Positions 18,278-25,015 of a stretch of DNA of 25,015 nucleotides are shown piece after piece. The stretch comes from a virus. Within the stretch, counting starts at the first letter, position 1. Every line of letters begins with the position of its first letter. A program made the position numbers and the translations under genes. Below the pieces are notes generated by a model that searched no databases, had not been told where the DNA came from, and was given only the letters and a program-made list of their open reading frames with translations. The stretch lies in IMG/VR virus record IMGVR_UViG_3300035195_000561, positions 1 through 25,015 of that record. One strand, given 5' to 3'.

Positions 18278-18577
18278 ATGATTATAATAAACATTATATT
18301 ACCATTATTAACTATAGCAATCTTAATTTACATAGTAATAAATTTACTTCGTAAGGTAGAGGCATTGGAAGATGATGTAGATGACTCAACTAAATTAGTT
18401 GAATCGATGAACGAATCAATAACTAAGGCTCTATCAAGAATGAGAGAGGTTGATAGATTAGGTTCGTTTGAAGCGGATGATGAAACCTCTTTTGTATTTA
18501 CAGAGATTCAAACCGCATTAGATAAGTTAAACAACGAAATAAACCCAAATGGCGAAGAAACGAAGGAAGAGAAGTAA
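18278..18577 (+). CDS. One-pass membrane protein with cytoplasmic coiled region (99 aa)
   Basis: The N-terminal 23 residues are a hydrophobic helix (IIINIILPLLTIAILIYIV) followed by RKVEALEDDVDDSTKLVESM (coiled-coil-like) and an acidic stretch GSFEADDETSFVFTEIQ. Similar single-helix proteins sit next to the late sigma gene in marine T4-like phages, as I recall, without assigned function. The ATG at 18278, 5 nt after the HD gene stop, is preferred over an in-frame TTG inside the HD gene. Its last 29 nt overlap the start of the sigma-factor gene. Confidence 0.65.
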   Translation: MIIINIILPLLTIAILIYIVINLLRKVEALEDDVDDSTKLVESMNESITKALSRMREVDRLGSFEADDETSFVFTEIQTALDKLNNEINPNGEETKEEK

Positions 18578-19271
18578 AAGATATTTTACAAAAATAACAG
18601 AGATGGCTATAAACGCTTACAATGGTTCTGATGACCAGGTAGTAAAGAATAAAGTTTATAATAGATTCATCCACTATCCATTTGATAAGTTAGCTGAGAA
18701 TGTAATACATACTTACAAAACATATTATTTTGATGTACCATATGAAGATGTGAAGGCAAACGTAGTTGCATTTCTTAATGAAAAGATTCATAAGTTCAAT
18801 GGAGAAAATGGTAGAGCCTTTTCATACTTTACAGTTGTTGCACGAAATTATTTATTCAATGAGAATAATGCAAACTACGCTAGAATGAAATCAAAAACTG
18901 AAGTAAAACATATTGATACACAACGAAATATTACAAATGAAGTTGTTGCTCAAAACAATAAAGAAGCTAAATCTGATTTTATAGACCATTTTACAAAATA
19001 CATAGACCATCATCTTTACACTTTATTTTTAAAAGATAGAGATAGAGCAATAGCAGATTCTATAAATGAATTATTTAAGAATAGATTAGACCTATATTCG
19101 TACAATAAGAAAGCTCTCTACATACTTATTAGAGAACGAACAGGTGTACATACTCAATACATTACTAAAGTGGTTGGTAAACTAAAGGGTATTTATGTAG
19201 AATTATATACTGAATATAATAAAACAGGTCACCTCACCGTAAATTATAAATTAAAGGCTAGTAATGGATAA
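18549..19271 (+). CDS. gp55: gp55-like late-transcription sigma factor
   Basis: A 240-aa protein with a very basic start (KKRRKRSKRYFTK). It then has YNRFIHYPFDKLAENVIHTYK, a region-2-like ANVVAFLNEKIHKFNGENG, and RAFSYFTVVARNYLFNENN, the most conserved block of T4 gp55-type factors. The C-terminal half is helical and charged. gp55 is a minimal sigma that directs host RNA polymerase to TATAAATA-type late promoters together with the sliding clamp. The protein is longer than T4 gp55 (185 aa). Its location directly before the virion genes is as expected. Candidate target sites are L1-L4. It overlaps both neighbours, so expression is coupled to the preceding membrane-protein gene. Confidence 0.85.
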   Translation: MAKKRRKRSKRYFTKITEMAINAYNGSDDQVVKNKVYNRFIHYPFDKLAENVIHTYKTYYFDVPYEDVKANVVAFLNEKIHKFNGENGRAFSYFTVVARNYLFNENNANYARMKSKTEVKHIDTQRNITNEVVAQNNKEAKSDFIDHFTKYIDHHLYTLFLKDRDRAIADSINELFKNRLDLYSYNKKALYILIRERTGVHTQYITKVVGKLKGIYVELYTEYNKTGHLTVNYKLKASNG

Positions 19272-19632
19272 AGATTCAGAGTTATTTAAAGGAAAAACAT
19301 TCTCAGATATAATGTCTGATGTTTACAACAATTCAAAAAAGAAGGATAGACAGTTAAAACTTCTTATTGCACAATTAGAGCCATTGGTTAAGAACCTACA
19401 GGATGCTACTGTGATTGTTCCTTTAATAAAAGAGTATATGGAAGTATCCATCAGAAATGATGACCAGATTGTTAAGTTAGCTGCAATCGTACAACGAATG
19501 ATGAAAGATGCTAACTCAGGTGATGAAGGTGGGTTTGGGTTAACTCCAGAAGAAAAGAAACAATTAATGTCAAATGCGGAAGCAATTGATAAATCGATTG
19601 AGGCACTTGAACCAATTGAAGGAGATGAATAA
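19264..19632 (+). CDS. Conserved phage protein between sigma factor and baseplate genes (122 aa)
   Basis: It is helical and charged (FKGKTFSDIMSDVYNNSKKK, LIAQLEPLVKNLQDATVIV, DQIVKLAAIVQRMMKD), with an acidic tail. A KxFxDIxxxVYxNxKKK start followed by an LVKLAAIVQRM segment is a pattern I associate with an unnamed gene in the same place in marine T4-like phages. Position before the hub gene suggests a baseplate-assembly or small structural role. It overlaps the gp55-like gene by 8 nt, and its stop overlaps the next ATG (AATAATG). Confidence 0.6.
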   Translation: MDKDSELFKGKTFSDIMSDVYNNSKKKDRQLKLLIAQLEPLVKNLQDATVIVPLIKEYMEVSIRNDDQIVKLAAIVQRMMKDANSGDEGGFGLTPEEKKQLMSNAEAIDKSIEALEPIEGDE

Positions 19633-20624
19633 TGAGTACATTTAAAATTGGTACAGTTCAGAAAATAAATCTATTAGATGATGATGTAAATGAACTGTAT
19701 AGTATTGAGGTATTAACATCACAAGGACAAGGACAATTTGAAACGTGCTATCCAGTTGATACTAATATAAAAAGAGTACCACTATTAGGTGAATCCGTAT
19801 TGGTGTTTCCTGGCTTGGGACCTGAAGCATCAGGTGGTAGTAGAAGGTCTAAACAGTATTATCTCGCACCAACCTCTGTACAATTAAGTATTCACAATAA
19901 TGCATTACCCAAAGGTTCTATATTAGAAAAAACACCATCAGCTGGTGGTAATGTTGGTGATACATCAGCGGGCAATCCCAATACCTCAGGAGGAGATGAA
20001 GAAGCTAAATTAGGTGTGGGGTTTACAGAAAGAACTGATGTAGGTTCGTTACAACCATTTATAGGTGATATATTAATAGAAGGTAGGTTTGGACATTCAT
20101 TACGATTTGGATATACGCCAGTTGGGTCTGAAACTACACAAGAACCATCATGGAGTGCTGGTACTGATAATGACCCAATAACAATTTTAACGAATGGTAG
20201 AAGTGAGGCCGGTGAGTTCAATAAATTTATTATAGAATCAGTTGATGATGATTTATCATCCATCTACCTAACATCAAGTCAGAAAGTATCCATAGGTACA
20301 TCTCAAAATAATTTAGGTTCAGGTATAATGCCACAATCAGTATTTTCAGACCCAACGGTGATTATCACATCAGATAGGATATTACTAAACTCAAAATCAG
20401 ATTGTGTAATCTTATCATCAGCAAGTGATATTATAAACGCAACACCAGGTTGGGCAATGGAAATGGATAAGTTTTTTACATTAGTAGAAAGTTTAGCGAG
20501 TGAGTTAGCAGATTTAACATCAGCTACTGCCACATACGCAACAGGAGTTGGACCAACTGGGCCAGCAACAAACGCAAGTAAAGTAGCTAAGATACTTAGT
20601 GATATAAGTGCAATGAAACAATAA
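19632..20624 (+). CDS. Baseplate hub/spike protein (gp5-like, no lysozyme domain)
   Basis: A 330-aa protein. The N-terminal ~100 residues look like an OB-fold hub domain (FKIGTVQKINLLDDDVNELY, TNIKRVPLLGESVLVFPG). Next is a Gly/Ser-rich linker (residues ~105-130), then QPFIGDILIEGRFGHSLRFG and DPITILTNG, a block I recall from gp5-type proteins of marine T4-like phages. Beta-rich repeats follow (FIIESVDDDLSSIYLTSSQK), as in spike stems. The C-terminal ~60 residues are helical and Ala/Ser/Thr-rich. No lysozyme motif is visible, unlike T4 gp5. The role would be the central piercing device of the tail. The start is preceded by GGAG. Confidence 0.65.
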   Translation: MSTFKIGTVQKINLLDDDVNELYSIEVLTSQGQGQFETCYPVDTNIKRVPLLGESVLVFPGLGPEASGGSRRSKQYYLAPTSVQLSIHNNALPKGSILEKTPSAGGNVGDTSAGNPNTSGGDEEAKLGVGFTERTDVGSLQPFIGDILIEGRFGHSLRFGYTPVGSETTQEPSWSAGTDNDPITILTNGRSEAGEFNKFIIESVDDDLSSIYLTSSQKVSIGTSQNNLGSGIMPQSVFSDPTVIITSDRILLNSKSDCVILSSASDIINATPGWAMEMDKFFTLVESLASELADLTSATATYATGVGPTGPATNASKVAKILSDISAMKQ

Positions 20625-20634
20625 AGGATAAATT

Positions 20635-21243
20635 ATGCCAGCAATATGGCCAGCATTCATAACATCTGTTGGTGGGTTTTTAGATGACCCATCTGAAGGT
20701 AAAACACATACGGATACCGCTGAAAAGATTTCATCGGAATACCATAAGGCTGTAAAAACAGCTCAGGTAACTTTACATGCAACCTTAGTTAGTGTACAAC
20801 CACCATACATTCCTATTAAGATGGCAATTGAAAAATGTTTAAATGATATTACAGAATCTGAGGGAGAACCTCAACTATTTCATTTTACAGATTGGGCAGC
20901 AAAAACAGTATCATATTGGATGAGTGTACAATATCAAATAGTACCATTCCATCCAATAGCAATGGCCACCTCAACAGGTACGGCAGGTATTCCTGTTCCA
21001 GTTACAAACGTTACAACAGTAGGTGGGATTCCACCAGCACTTGCAAATGATTTGTTAACAGCATTTACACATCCCAAATCATCAGTACCATACGGAATTC
21101 CATTTGCAACAAAATTATCAACAGCATTTATAAATCATTTAACCACCGTACAAGGATTACACACCCACGTAGTAACGGCAGGTTCACCAATAACACCAGT
21201 CCCATTGGGCCCAATACCATATCCTTGGGCGGGATTAGTATAA
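20635..21243 (+). CDS. Virion/baseplate-associated protein of unknown function (202 aa)
   Basis: A 202-aa protein rich in Pro, Ala, Thr and Gly, beginning MPAIWPAFITSVGGFLDDPS and ending ITPVPLGPIPYPWAGLV. The middle has FTDWAAKTVSYWMSVQYQI and a PVPVTNVTTVGGIPPALANDLL segment. It is a mix of amphipathic helices and proline-rich loops, with no signal or clear membrane helix. Its location between the hub/spike gene and gp25, with the same tight spacing and an AAAGGA ribosome-binding site, makes a structural or assembly role likely. No family is recognised. Confidence 0.6.
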   Translation: MPAIWPAFITSVGGFLDDPSEGKTHTDTAEKISSEYHKAVKTAQVTLHATLVSVQPPYIPIKMAIEKCLNDITESEGEPQLFHFTDWAAKTVSYWMSVQYQIVPFHPIAMATSTGTAGIPVPVTNVTTVGGIPPALANDLLTAFTHPKSSVPYGIPFATKLSTAFINHLTTVQGLHTHVVTAGSPITPVPLGPIPYPWAGLV

Positions 21244-21252
21244 AAATAAACA

Positions 21253-21265
21253 TTTTAATATTTAT
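21253..21265 (+). promoter_or_regulatory. Candidate late promoter L4 (TTTTAATATTTAT)
   Basis: TTTTAATATTTAT lies 17 nt upstream of the ATG at 21283, in the only gap longer than 12 nt within the virion block. It differs from L1-L3 by C to T and at the last positions. It probably serves the genes from 21283 through gp25 and gp6. Confidence 0.45.
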
Positions 21266-21282
21266 ATGTAAAGTACATCACT

Positions 21283-21777
21283 ATGAAAGCAAAACAATTA
21301 GCACAATTATTAGAAGTTATCGTAAGAAAGGTAGTTAGAGAAGAACTAAAACCTATCATTACGGAAGTTAGAAATGCATCTAAACCACTTCTAAAAGAAA
21401 CAAAAAAGAAAACCAAAAGAACATCAAACAGAATACAAAAAGACCCATTGGATATTAATTTATCTGAAATTCTTTCATCAGAACCAAATGTAGAAACGAA
21501 ATCAGAAAATAAAACGTATGTAAAGAACCCAATGTTAAACGAAATGTTAAATGATGTTGCAGATAGTGGTGAGTGGAGAAGTATGGATTCAACTTCATAC
21601 ACATCCAATCAGGCTCAAAACTTTATGGTAGGTGGAGGTCAATCAGTTACTCCATCTGTAGATATTGATGGTAGACCCGTTGATACAAATAACGAAAATG
21701 TTGCAGCAGTTTCTGCGGCTATGACTAAAGATTACTCTCAATTAATGAAAGCAATTGATAAGAAAAAGGGAAAGTAA
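21283..21777 (+). CDS. Basic-headed structural or assembly protein of unknown function (164 aa)
   Basis: The N-terminus (KAKQLAQLLEVIVRKVVREE) is an amphipathic basic helix, followed by a KETKKKTKRTSNR cluster. The middle is polar and probably disordered. SMDSTSYTSNQAQNF and the Ala/Val-rich NVAAVSAAMTKDYSQLM precede a lysine-rich C-terminus. Genes with a similar basic VVREE start occur in baseplate clusters of marine T4-like phages, as I recall. The function is not known. It lies directly behind L4 and 3 nt before gp25. Confidence 0.6.
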   Translation: MKAKQLAQLLEVIVRKVVREELKPIITEVRNASKPLLKETKKKTKRTSNRIQKDPLDINLSEILSSEPNVETKSENKTYVKNPMLNEMLNDVADSGEWRSMDSTSYTSNQAQNFMVGGGQSVTPSVDIDGRPVDTNNENVAAVSAAMTKDYSQLMKAIDKKKGK

Positions 21778-21780
21778 CAA

Positions 21781-22224
21781 ATGGCTATTAAACCGAGAAA
21801 AGAATATTTCTACAATCCAATAGATTTTGAACCAGATGTAGCAGTTGGAATAAAACTACCATTCTCTAAGAATAGTGGTTTATTTGATTTATCATATTCA
21901 ACACAAGAACAGGCTGTATCTAATTTAAAAAATCTATTATTGACTAGAAAAGGTGAACGAGTATTTCAACCAACATTCGGTTCTCAGATTTATGCTCTGT
22001 TATTTGAACCAATAACATTAGATTTAAAACAAAGATTACAAGAAGGTATATTAGCAGATGTTAATTTCTGGCTTCCCTACATAATTATTGATGAGGTAGT
22101 GGTTACTCCTGATGAAGATAAAAATTATGTTGGTATAGTTCTTAGATTCAGAGTTACAGAACAAGGTGCAAACCAAGAAATAATATTATATGTAGATTCC
22201 ACTGGGTCTGCAACAATTGAATAG
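21781..22224 (+). CDS. gp25: gp25-like baseplate wedge protein (GPW/gp25 family)
   Basis: A 147-aa protein with the GPW/gp25 core: QAVSNLKNLLLTRKGERVF, QPTFGSQIYALLFEP, then a helix and beta strands (IIIDEVVVTPDEDKNYVGIV, LRFRVTEQG). The RKGER-x-x-x-P-x-(F/Y)G pattern is the hallmark of the family. T4 gp25 is 132 aa, so the size fits, with a slightly longer N-terminus. gp25 is a small wedge component that links baseplate and sheath and helps trigger sheath assembly. It is followed 8 nt later by gp6, the usual order in T4-like phages. Confidence 0.9.
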   Translation: MAIKPRKEYFYNPIDFEPDVAVGIKLPFSKNSGLFDLSYSTQEQAVSNLKNLLLTRKGERVFQPTFGSQIYALLFEPITLDLKQRLQEGILADVNFWLPYIIIDEVVVTPDEDKNYVGIVLRFRVTEQGANQEIILYVDSTGSATIE

Positions 22225-22232
22225 GAAATTAA

Positions 22233-24212
22233 ATGGCAAAAGCAAACAAATCAGATTTAGTCCAAAAGGATGTTAAACTTGTTGGTAAGGATTTTGGAGA
22301 GTTAAGAAAAAACTTAATTGATTTTTCTAAAACATACTTCCCAAATACTTTTAACGATTTTAATGAATCATCACCAGGTATGATGTTTATAGAAATGGCA
22401 TCTTATGTTGGAGATGTACTATCCTTCTATACGGATACTCAATTGAGAGAATCTCTCTTAACCAATGCTGAAGAAAAGGCAAACCTTTTTAATCTGGCAG
22501 CTGTACGTGGTTATAAACCAAAGAACATTGTTCCAGCCTCAGTAGAACTTGATTTGTTTCAGGTACTACCAGCGAAGGGGAGTGGTGATAATGTAAGACC
22601 TGATTATGATTACGCTCTAAAAGTGGAAGATGGTATGAAGGTTGGTTCTGATTCAAACTCCAATGTTGAATTCTCAACTAACTTTGATGTAGATTTTGCA
22701 GTATCATCATCATTTAACCCAACGGAAGTTTCAGTTTATCAAATTGATGAGAACAACAACGAACCTATTTACTATTTAATAAAGAAAAAAGTAAAAGCAT
22801 CAAGTGGTACTGTTAAGAAATCTCAGTTTGTATTTACATCTCCAAAGATATATGATAAGATAAGAATAAGTGATTCTAAAATAATTAAGATTAAATCTAT
22901 TAAAGATGATGATGGAGATTTGTGGACTGAAGTTCCTTATTTAGCACAAGATACTGTATTTGAACAAATAGAAAACAACGAAGATAATTCTACAAGTTTA
23001 CAACCGTATAGTGGAGAGACTCCAATGTTGTTAGAACTAAAAAGAGTTCCTAAAAGATTTATAACTAAATTTGAATCTGAAAAAGATATAGTAATTCAAT
23101 TTGGAGCAGGTGTTTCTGCAAACGCTGATGAAGAAATTATTCCTAATCCTGATAATGTAGGTTCTGCATTATATCAGAACACAGGTAGATTAGACCAGGG
23201 GTTAGACCCATCTAATTTTTTATATACAAAAACTTACGGAGTTGCTCCAGCAAACACAACACTTGATGTTGAATACTTAGTTGGAAATGGAGTTGAAGAT
23301 AATGTACCTGCTAAGGATTTAATTAACATTAATAGTAGAATATTCTCAAATGATAATACTATAAATCTAAATCAATCTACTTTAAGATTTATACAAAACT
23401 CACTAGCGGTTACAAACCCAAAACCAGCAGTTGGTGGTAGGAGTAAAGAAACCGATGATGAGATTCGTAATAATGCAATGGGATACTTTGCGGCTCAGAA
23501 CAGAACTGTAACGAGAGAAGATTATATTATGAGATGTTACGCATTACCACCACAGTTTGGTTCAATAGCTAAGGCATACTTAGTACAAGATTATCAAATC
23601 GAAACAAAGGGCAATGGGAGTTTCTCACCACACGCAATATTACCAGATGACCCGGTACGAACAGTAGTTGAAACGGAAAGTCCAAATCCATTGGCAATTA
23701 ATCTATATACATTAGGTTATGACCATAAGAAAAAACTTACTCAACTAAACCCTGCTACTAAAAATAATTTAAAAAATTATCTATCATATTATAGAATCTT
23801 AACAGATGCTGTAAATATAAAAGATGCATACATAGTAAACATTTCAGTTAACTTTGATATTGTTGTTCTACCTGATTACAATTCTAATGAAGTTCTTCTT
23901 AGATGTATAAAGGCATTACAAGAATACTTCAATACTGATAATTGGAAAGTAAATCAACCAATAAACGTATCACAGGTTTATGTTTTATTAGATAAGGTGG
24001 ATGGGGTTCAAACAGTCCCAAGACCTAATACTGATGGAGAAGGTGGTTTACAGATTAAAAATAGGTTTAATGGAAACTACTCACCAAACAAATATGATTT
24101 AAGTACGGCAACTAGATTGGGTGTTATATACCCACCTAAAGACCCTGCTATATTTGAAGTTAAGTATCCTAATGTAGATATAAGGGGTAAGGTTGTAACA
24201 CAATCTTTCTAA
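22233..24212 (+). CDS. gp6: gp6-like baseplate wedge protein
   Basis: A 659-aa protein (T4 gp6 is 660 aa). The N-terminus has SSPGMMFIEMASYVGDVLSFYTD, then RESLLTNAEEKANLFNLAAVRGYKPKN, the conserved entry region of gp6-type wedge proteins. The middle is beta-rich with an RSKETDDEIRNNAMGYFAAQ segment and VTREDYIMRCYALP, typical of baseplate-J/gp6 cores. The C-terminus has the VNISVNFDIVVLPDYN domain. gp6 forms the inner wedge ring that widens when the tail contracts. A Shine-Dalgarno-like AGGAAA precedes the ATG. The next gene starts 10 nt later. Confidence 0.88.
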   Translation: MAKANKSDLVQKDVKLVGKDFGELRKNLIDFSKTYFPNTFNDFNESSPGMMFIEMASYVGDVLSFYTDTQLRESLLTNAEEKANLFNLAAVRGYKPKNIVPASVELDLFQVLPAKGSGDNVRPDYDYALKVEDGMKVGSDSNSNVEFSTNFDVDFAVSSSFNPTEVSVYQIDENNNEPIYYLIKKKVKASSGTVKKSQFVFTSPKIYDKIRISDSKIIKIKSIKDDDGDLWTEVPYLAQDTVFEQIENNEDNSTSLQPYSGETPMLLELKRVPKRFITKFESEKDIVIQFGAGVSANADEEIIPNPDNVGSALYQNTGRLDQGLDPSNFLYTKTYGVAPANTTLDVEYLVGNGVEDNVPAKDLININSRIFSNDNTINLNQSTLRFIQNSLAVTNPKPAVGGRSKETDDEIRNNAMGYFAAQNRTVTREDYIMRCYALPPQFGSIAKAYLVQDYQIETKGNGSFSPHAILPDDPVRTVVETESPNPLAINLYTLGYDHKKKLTQLNPATKNNLKNYLSYYRILTDAVNIKDAYIVNISVNFDIVVLPDYNSNEVLLRCIKALQEYFNTDNWKVNQPINVSQVYVLLDKVDGVQTVPRPNTDGEGGLQIKNRFNGNYSPNKYDLSTATRLGVIYPPKDPAIFEVKYPNVDIRGKVVTQSF

Positions 24213-24216
24213 GGAG
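24211..24216 (+). promoter_or_regulatory. Strong Shine-Dalgarno sequence AAGGAG
   Basis: AAGGAG ends 6 nt before the ATG at 24223. It is the most complete ribosome-binding site in the window and fixes the start of the following structural gene, in contrast to the A-rich, Shine-Dalgarno-free starts in the accessory half. Confidence 0.7.
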
Positions 24217-24222
24217 AAAAAT

Positions 24223-25015
24223 ATGATTTATAGAATATACGGATACAAAGATACTACAATATACGAAGAGAACCTTCGTAAAGAACAGAATACAGGTAAA
24301 GATGAAATTCTGGAAGTTAAAAAATGCTATGATGAGGATTCTAATAGTGTTTGGACTGGTAATAGTAGAATACTAACTCAGTTTAATTTAACATCAATTT
24401 CACAATCAGTTTCTGCAGGTGATATTAGTAAGAATATAAAATATTATCTTAACCTTACATCGGTAGAAGAGGTAGGAGTACAATCTGAATTTGATTTAGA
24501 TATATTTCCTGTTTCACAAAGTTGGTCTGAAGGTTTGGGTAAATATATGTGGACACCTACTGTAAAAGAAGGATGTAGTTGGAAATACCCATCGGGCACA
24601 ACCCTATGGAATACAAATTCTGCAAGTGTATTTAATGATAATATTAAAATTGCAATTCCTGATGAAGGATTAGTATTATCTCAAACATTTGCAAACGGAA
24701 CTGGTTCTACATCTTTAACAGAATCAATTAATGATATAAGTGGTAACGTTCCATTTATGTTTGTACAAGATGAAAGATTAATTATATCAGCTTCTAACTT
24801 TGCAGGTACTACTTTAATATTTCCACTTGAATTAGAAAACAGCTTAAACTATAAAGTACAATTTCAAATTGACCCCAAAGATTTTACAGATGTTCAGTTT
24901 AGAATTGAAAACCCTGCAGGTGTAATTCAGAATGAAGATTCTTACGCTAATATGGTTGGAAATATTACAACTCCATCAACACAATCTTTTGAAATAACTG
25001 CAGCATCATCTGGCC
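24223..25015 (+). CDS. Virion structural protein, DNRLRE-like N-terminus (partial)
   Basis: It starts at ATG 24223 and stays open to the right edge (264 whole codons visible); the rest lies outside. The first ~120 residues read YRIYGYKDTTIYEENLRKEQ, LEVKKCYDEDSNSVWTG, SRILTQFNLTSIS and IFPVSQSWSEGLGKYMW. This is the layout of DNRLRE-type beta-sandwich domains (a disulfide-free, Trp-containing cell-surface or virion fold). The rest is beta-rich with Asn/Ser/Thr. Position after gp6 fits a baseplate or tail-fibre-proximal protein, perhaps replacing T4 gp7/gp8. The total length is unknown. Confidence 0.75.
   Translation, partial: MIYRIYGYKDTTIYEENLRKEQNTGKDEILEVKKCYDEDSNSVWTGNSRILTQFNLTSISQSVSAGDISKNIKYYLNLTSVEEVGVQSEFDLDIFPVSQSWSEGLGKYMWTPTVKEGCSWKYPSGTTLWNTNSASVFNDNIKIAIPDEGLVLSQTFANGTGSTSLTESINDISGNVPFMFVQDERLIISASNFAGTTLIFPLELENSLNYKVQFQIDPKDFTDVQFRIENPAGVIQNEDSYANMVGNITTPSTQSFEITAASSG

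Noticed and set aside
1-25015. CRISPR array, integrase, transposase or attachment site
   Set aside because: No regularly spaced repeats with unique spacers, no recombinase motifs and no terminal repeats were seen; the repeated elements are promoter-associated.

Overview
The window is a contiguous piece of a lytic, T4-like (contractile-tailed) bacteriophage genome that very probably infects a member of the Bacteroidota (Flavobacteriia-like). Three things point to the phage: a gp55-type late sigma factor, gp25 and gp6 baseplate-wedge homologues, and a spike/hub-like protein, all on one strand with very tight or overlapping gene spacing. Four things point to the host: AT-rich DNA, ten promoters of the Bacteroidota type (TTG or TAG near -33, exactly 20 nt, then a TAnnTTTG-like -7 box), a DUF4494-like protein, and start sites that mostly lack a strong Shine-Dalgarno sequence in the accessory half. 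Every gene found is on the + strand, and no integrase, transposase or CRISPR array was seen.

Layout. 1-152: tail end of an unidentified gene. 153-6207: many small, mostly acidic unknown genes with recognisable ones among them: a HExxH metallopeptidase-like protein, a YfiM-like lipoprotein, a TagD-type nucleotidyltransferase, an Api92/YubB-like protein, tRNA-Arg(UCU), tRNA-Glu(UUC), a pair of tandem paralogues, an MTA/SAH-nucleosidase-like enzyme and a hotdog acyl-CoA thioesterase. 6208-10525: a promoter-dense block with a small membrane protein, a 721-aa protein combining a HExxH motif with a VWA domain, a 74-aa unknown protein and a MoxR/CobS-type AAA+ ATPase. 10526-13553: an operon of small unknown genes including the DUF4494-like one. 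13554-15359: a small heat-shock protein behind duplicated palindromes, a short gene, and UV-damage endonuclease. 15360-18577: a membrane/coiled-coil protein, ClpP, GroES, an HD phosphohydrolase and a one-pass membrane protein. 18549-25015: gp55-like sigma factor, then the virion block (unknown, gp5-like hub/spike, two unknown structural candidates, gp25, gp6 and the start of a DNRLRE-like structural protein).

How it may work together. The regulatory DNA is the most striking part. Six promoters carry a direct repeat TTAACA-N5-TTAACA (11-bp period) at a fixed 24-25 bp upstream of the -33 box, which looks like the target of a dedicated activator. They drive single genes or short operons, including the MoxR-type ATPase and uvsE. 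A different motif, TTTTAATACTTATT, occurs at four places. It resembles the T4 late promoter and could be the target of the gp55-like factor encoded here. Hsp20, ClpP, GroES and the MoxR/VWA pair form a phage-encoded protein-quality-control set. The thioesterase, nucleosidase and nucleotidyltransferase suggest metabolic reprogramming of the host. Functional calls rest on motifs read by eye; no database search was possible.
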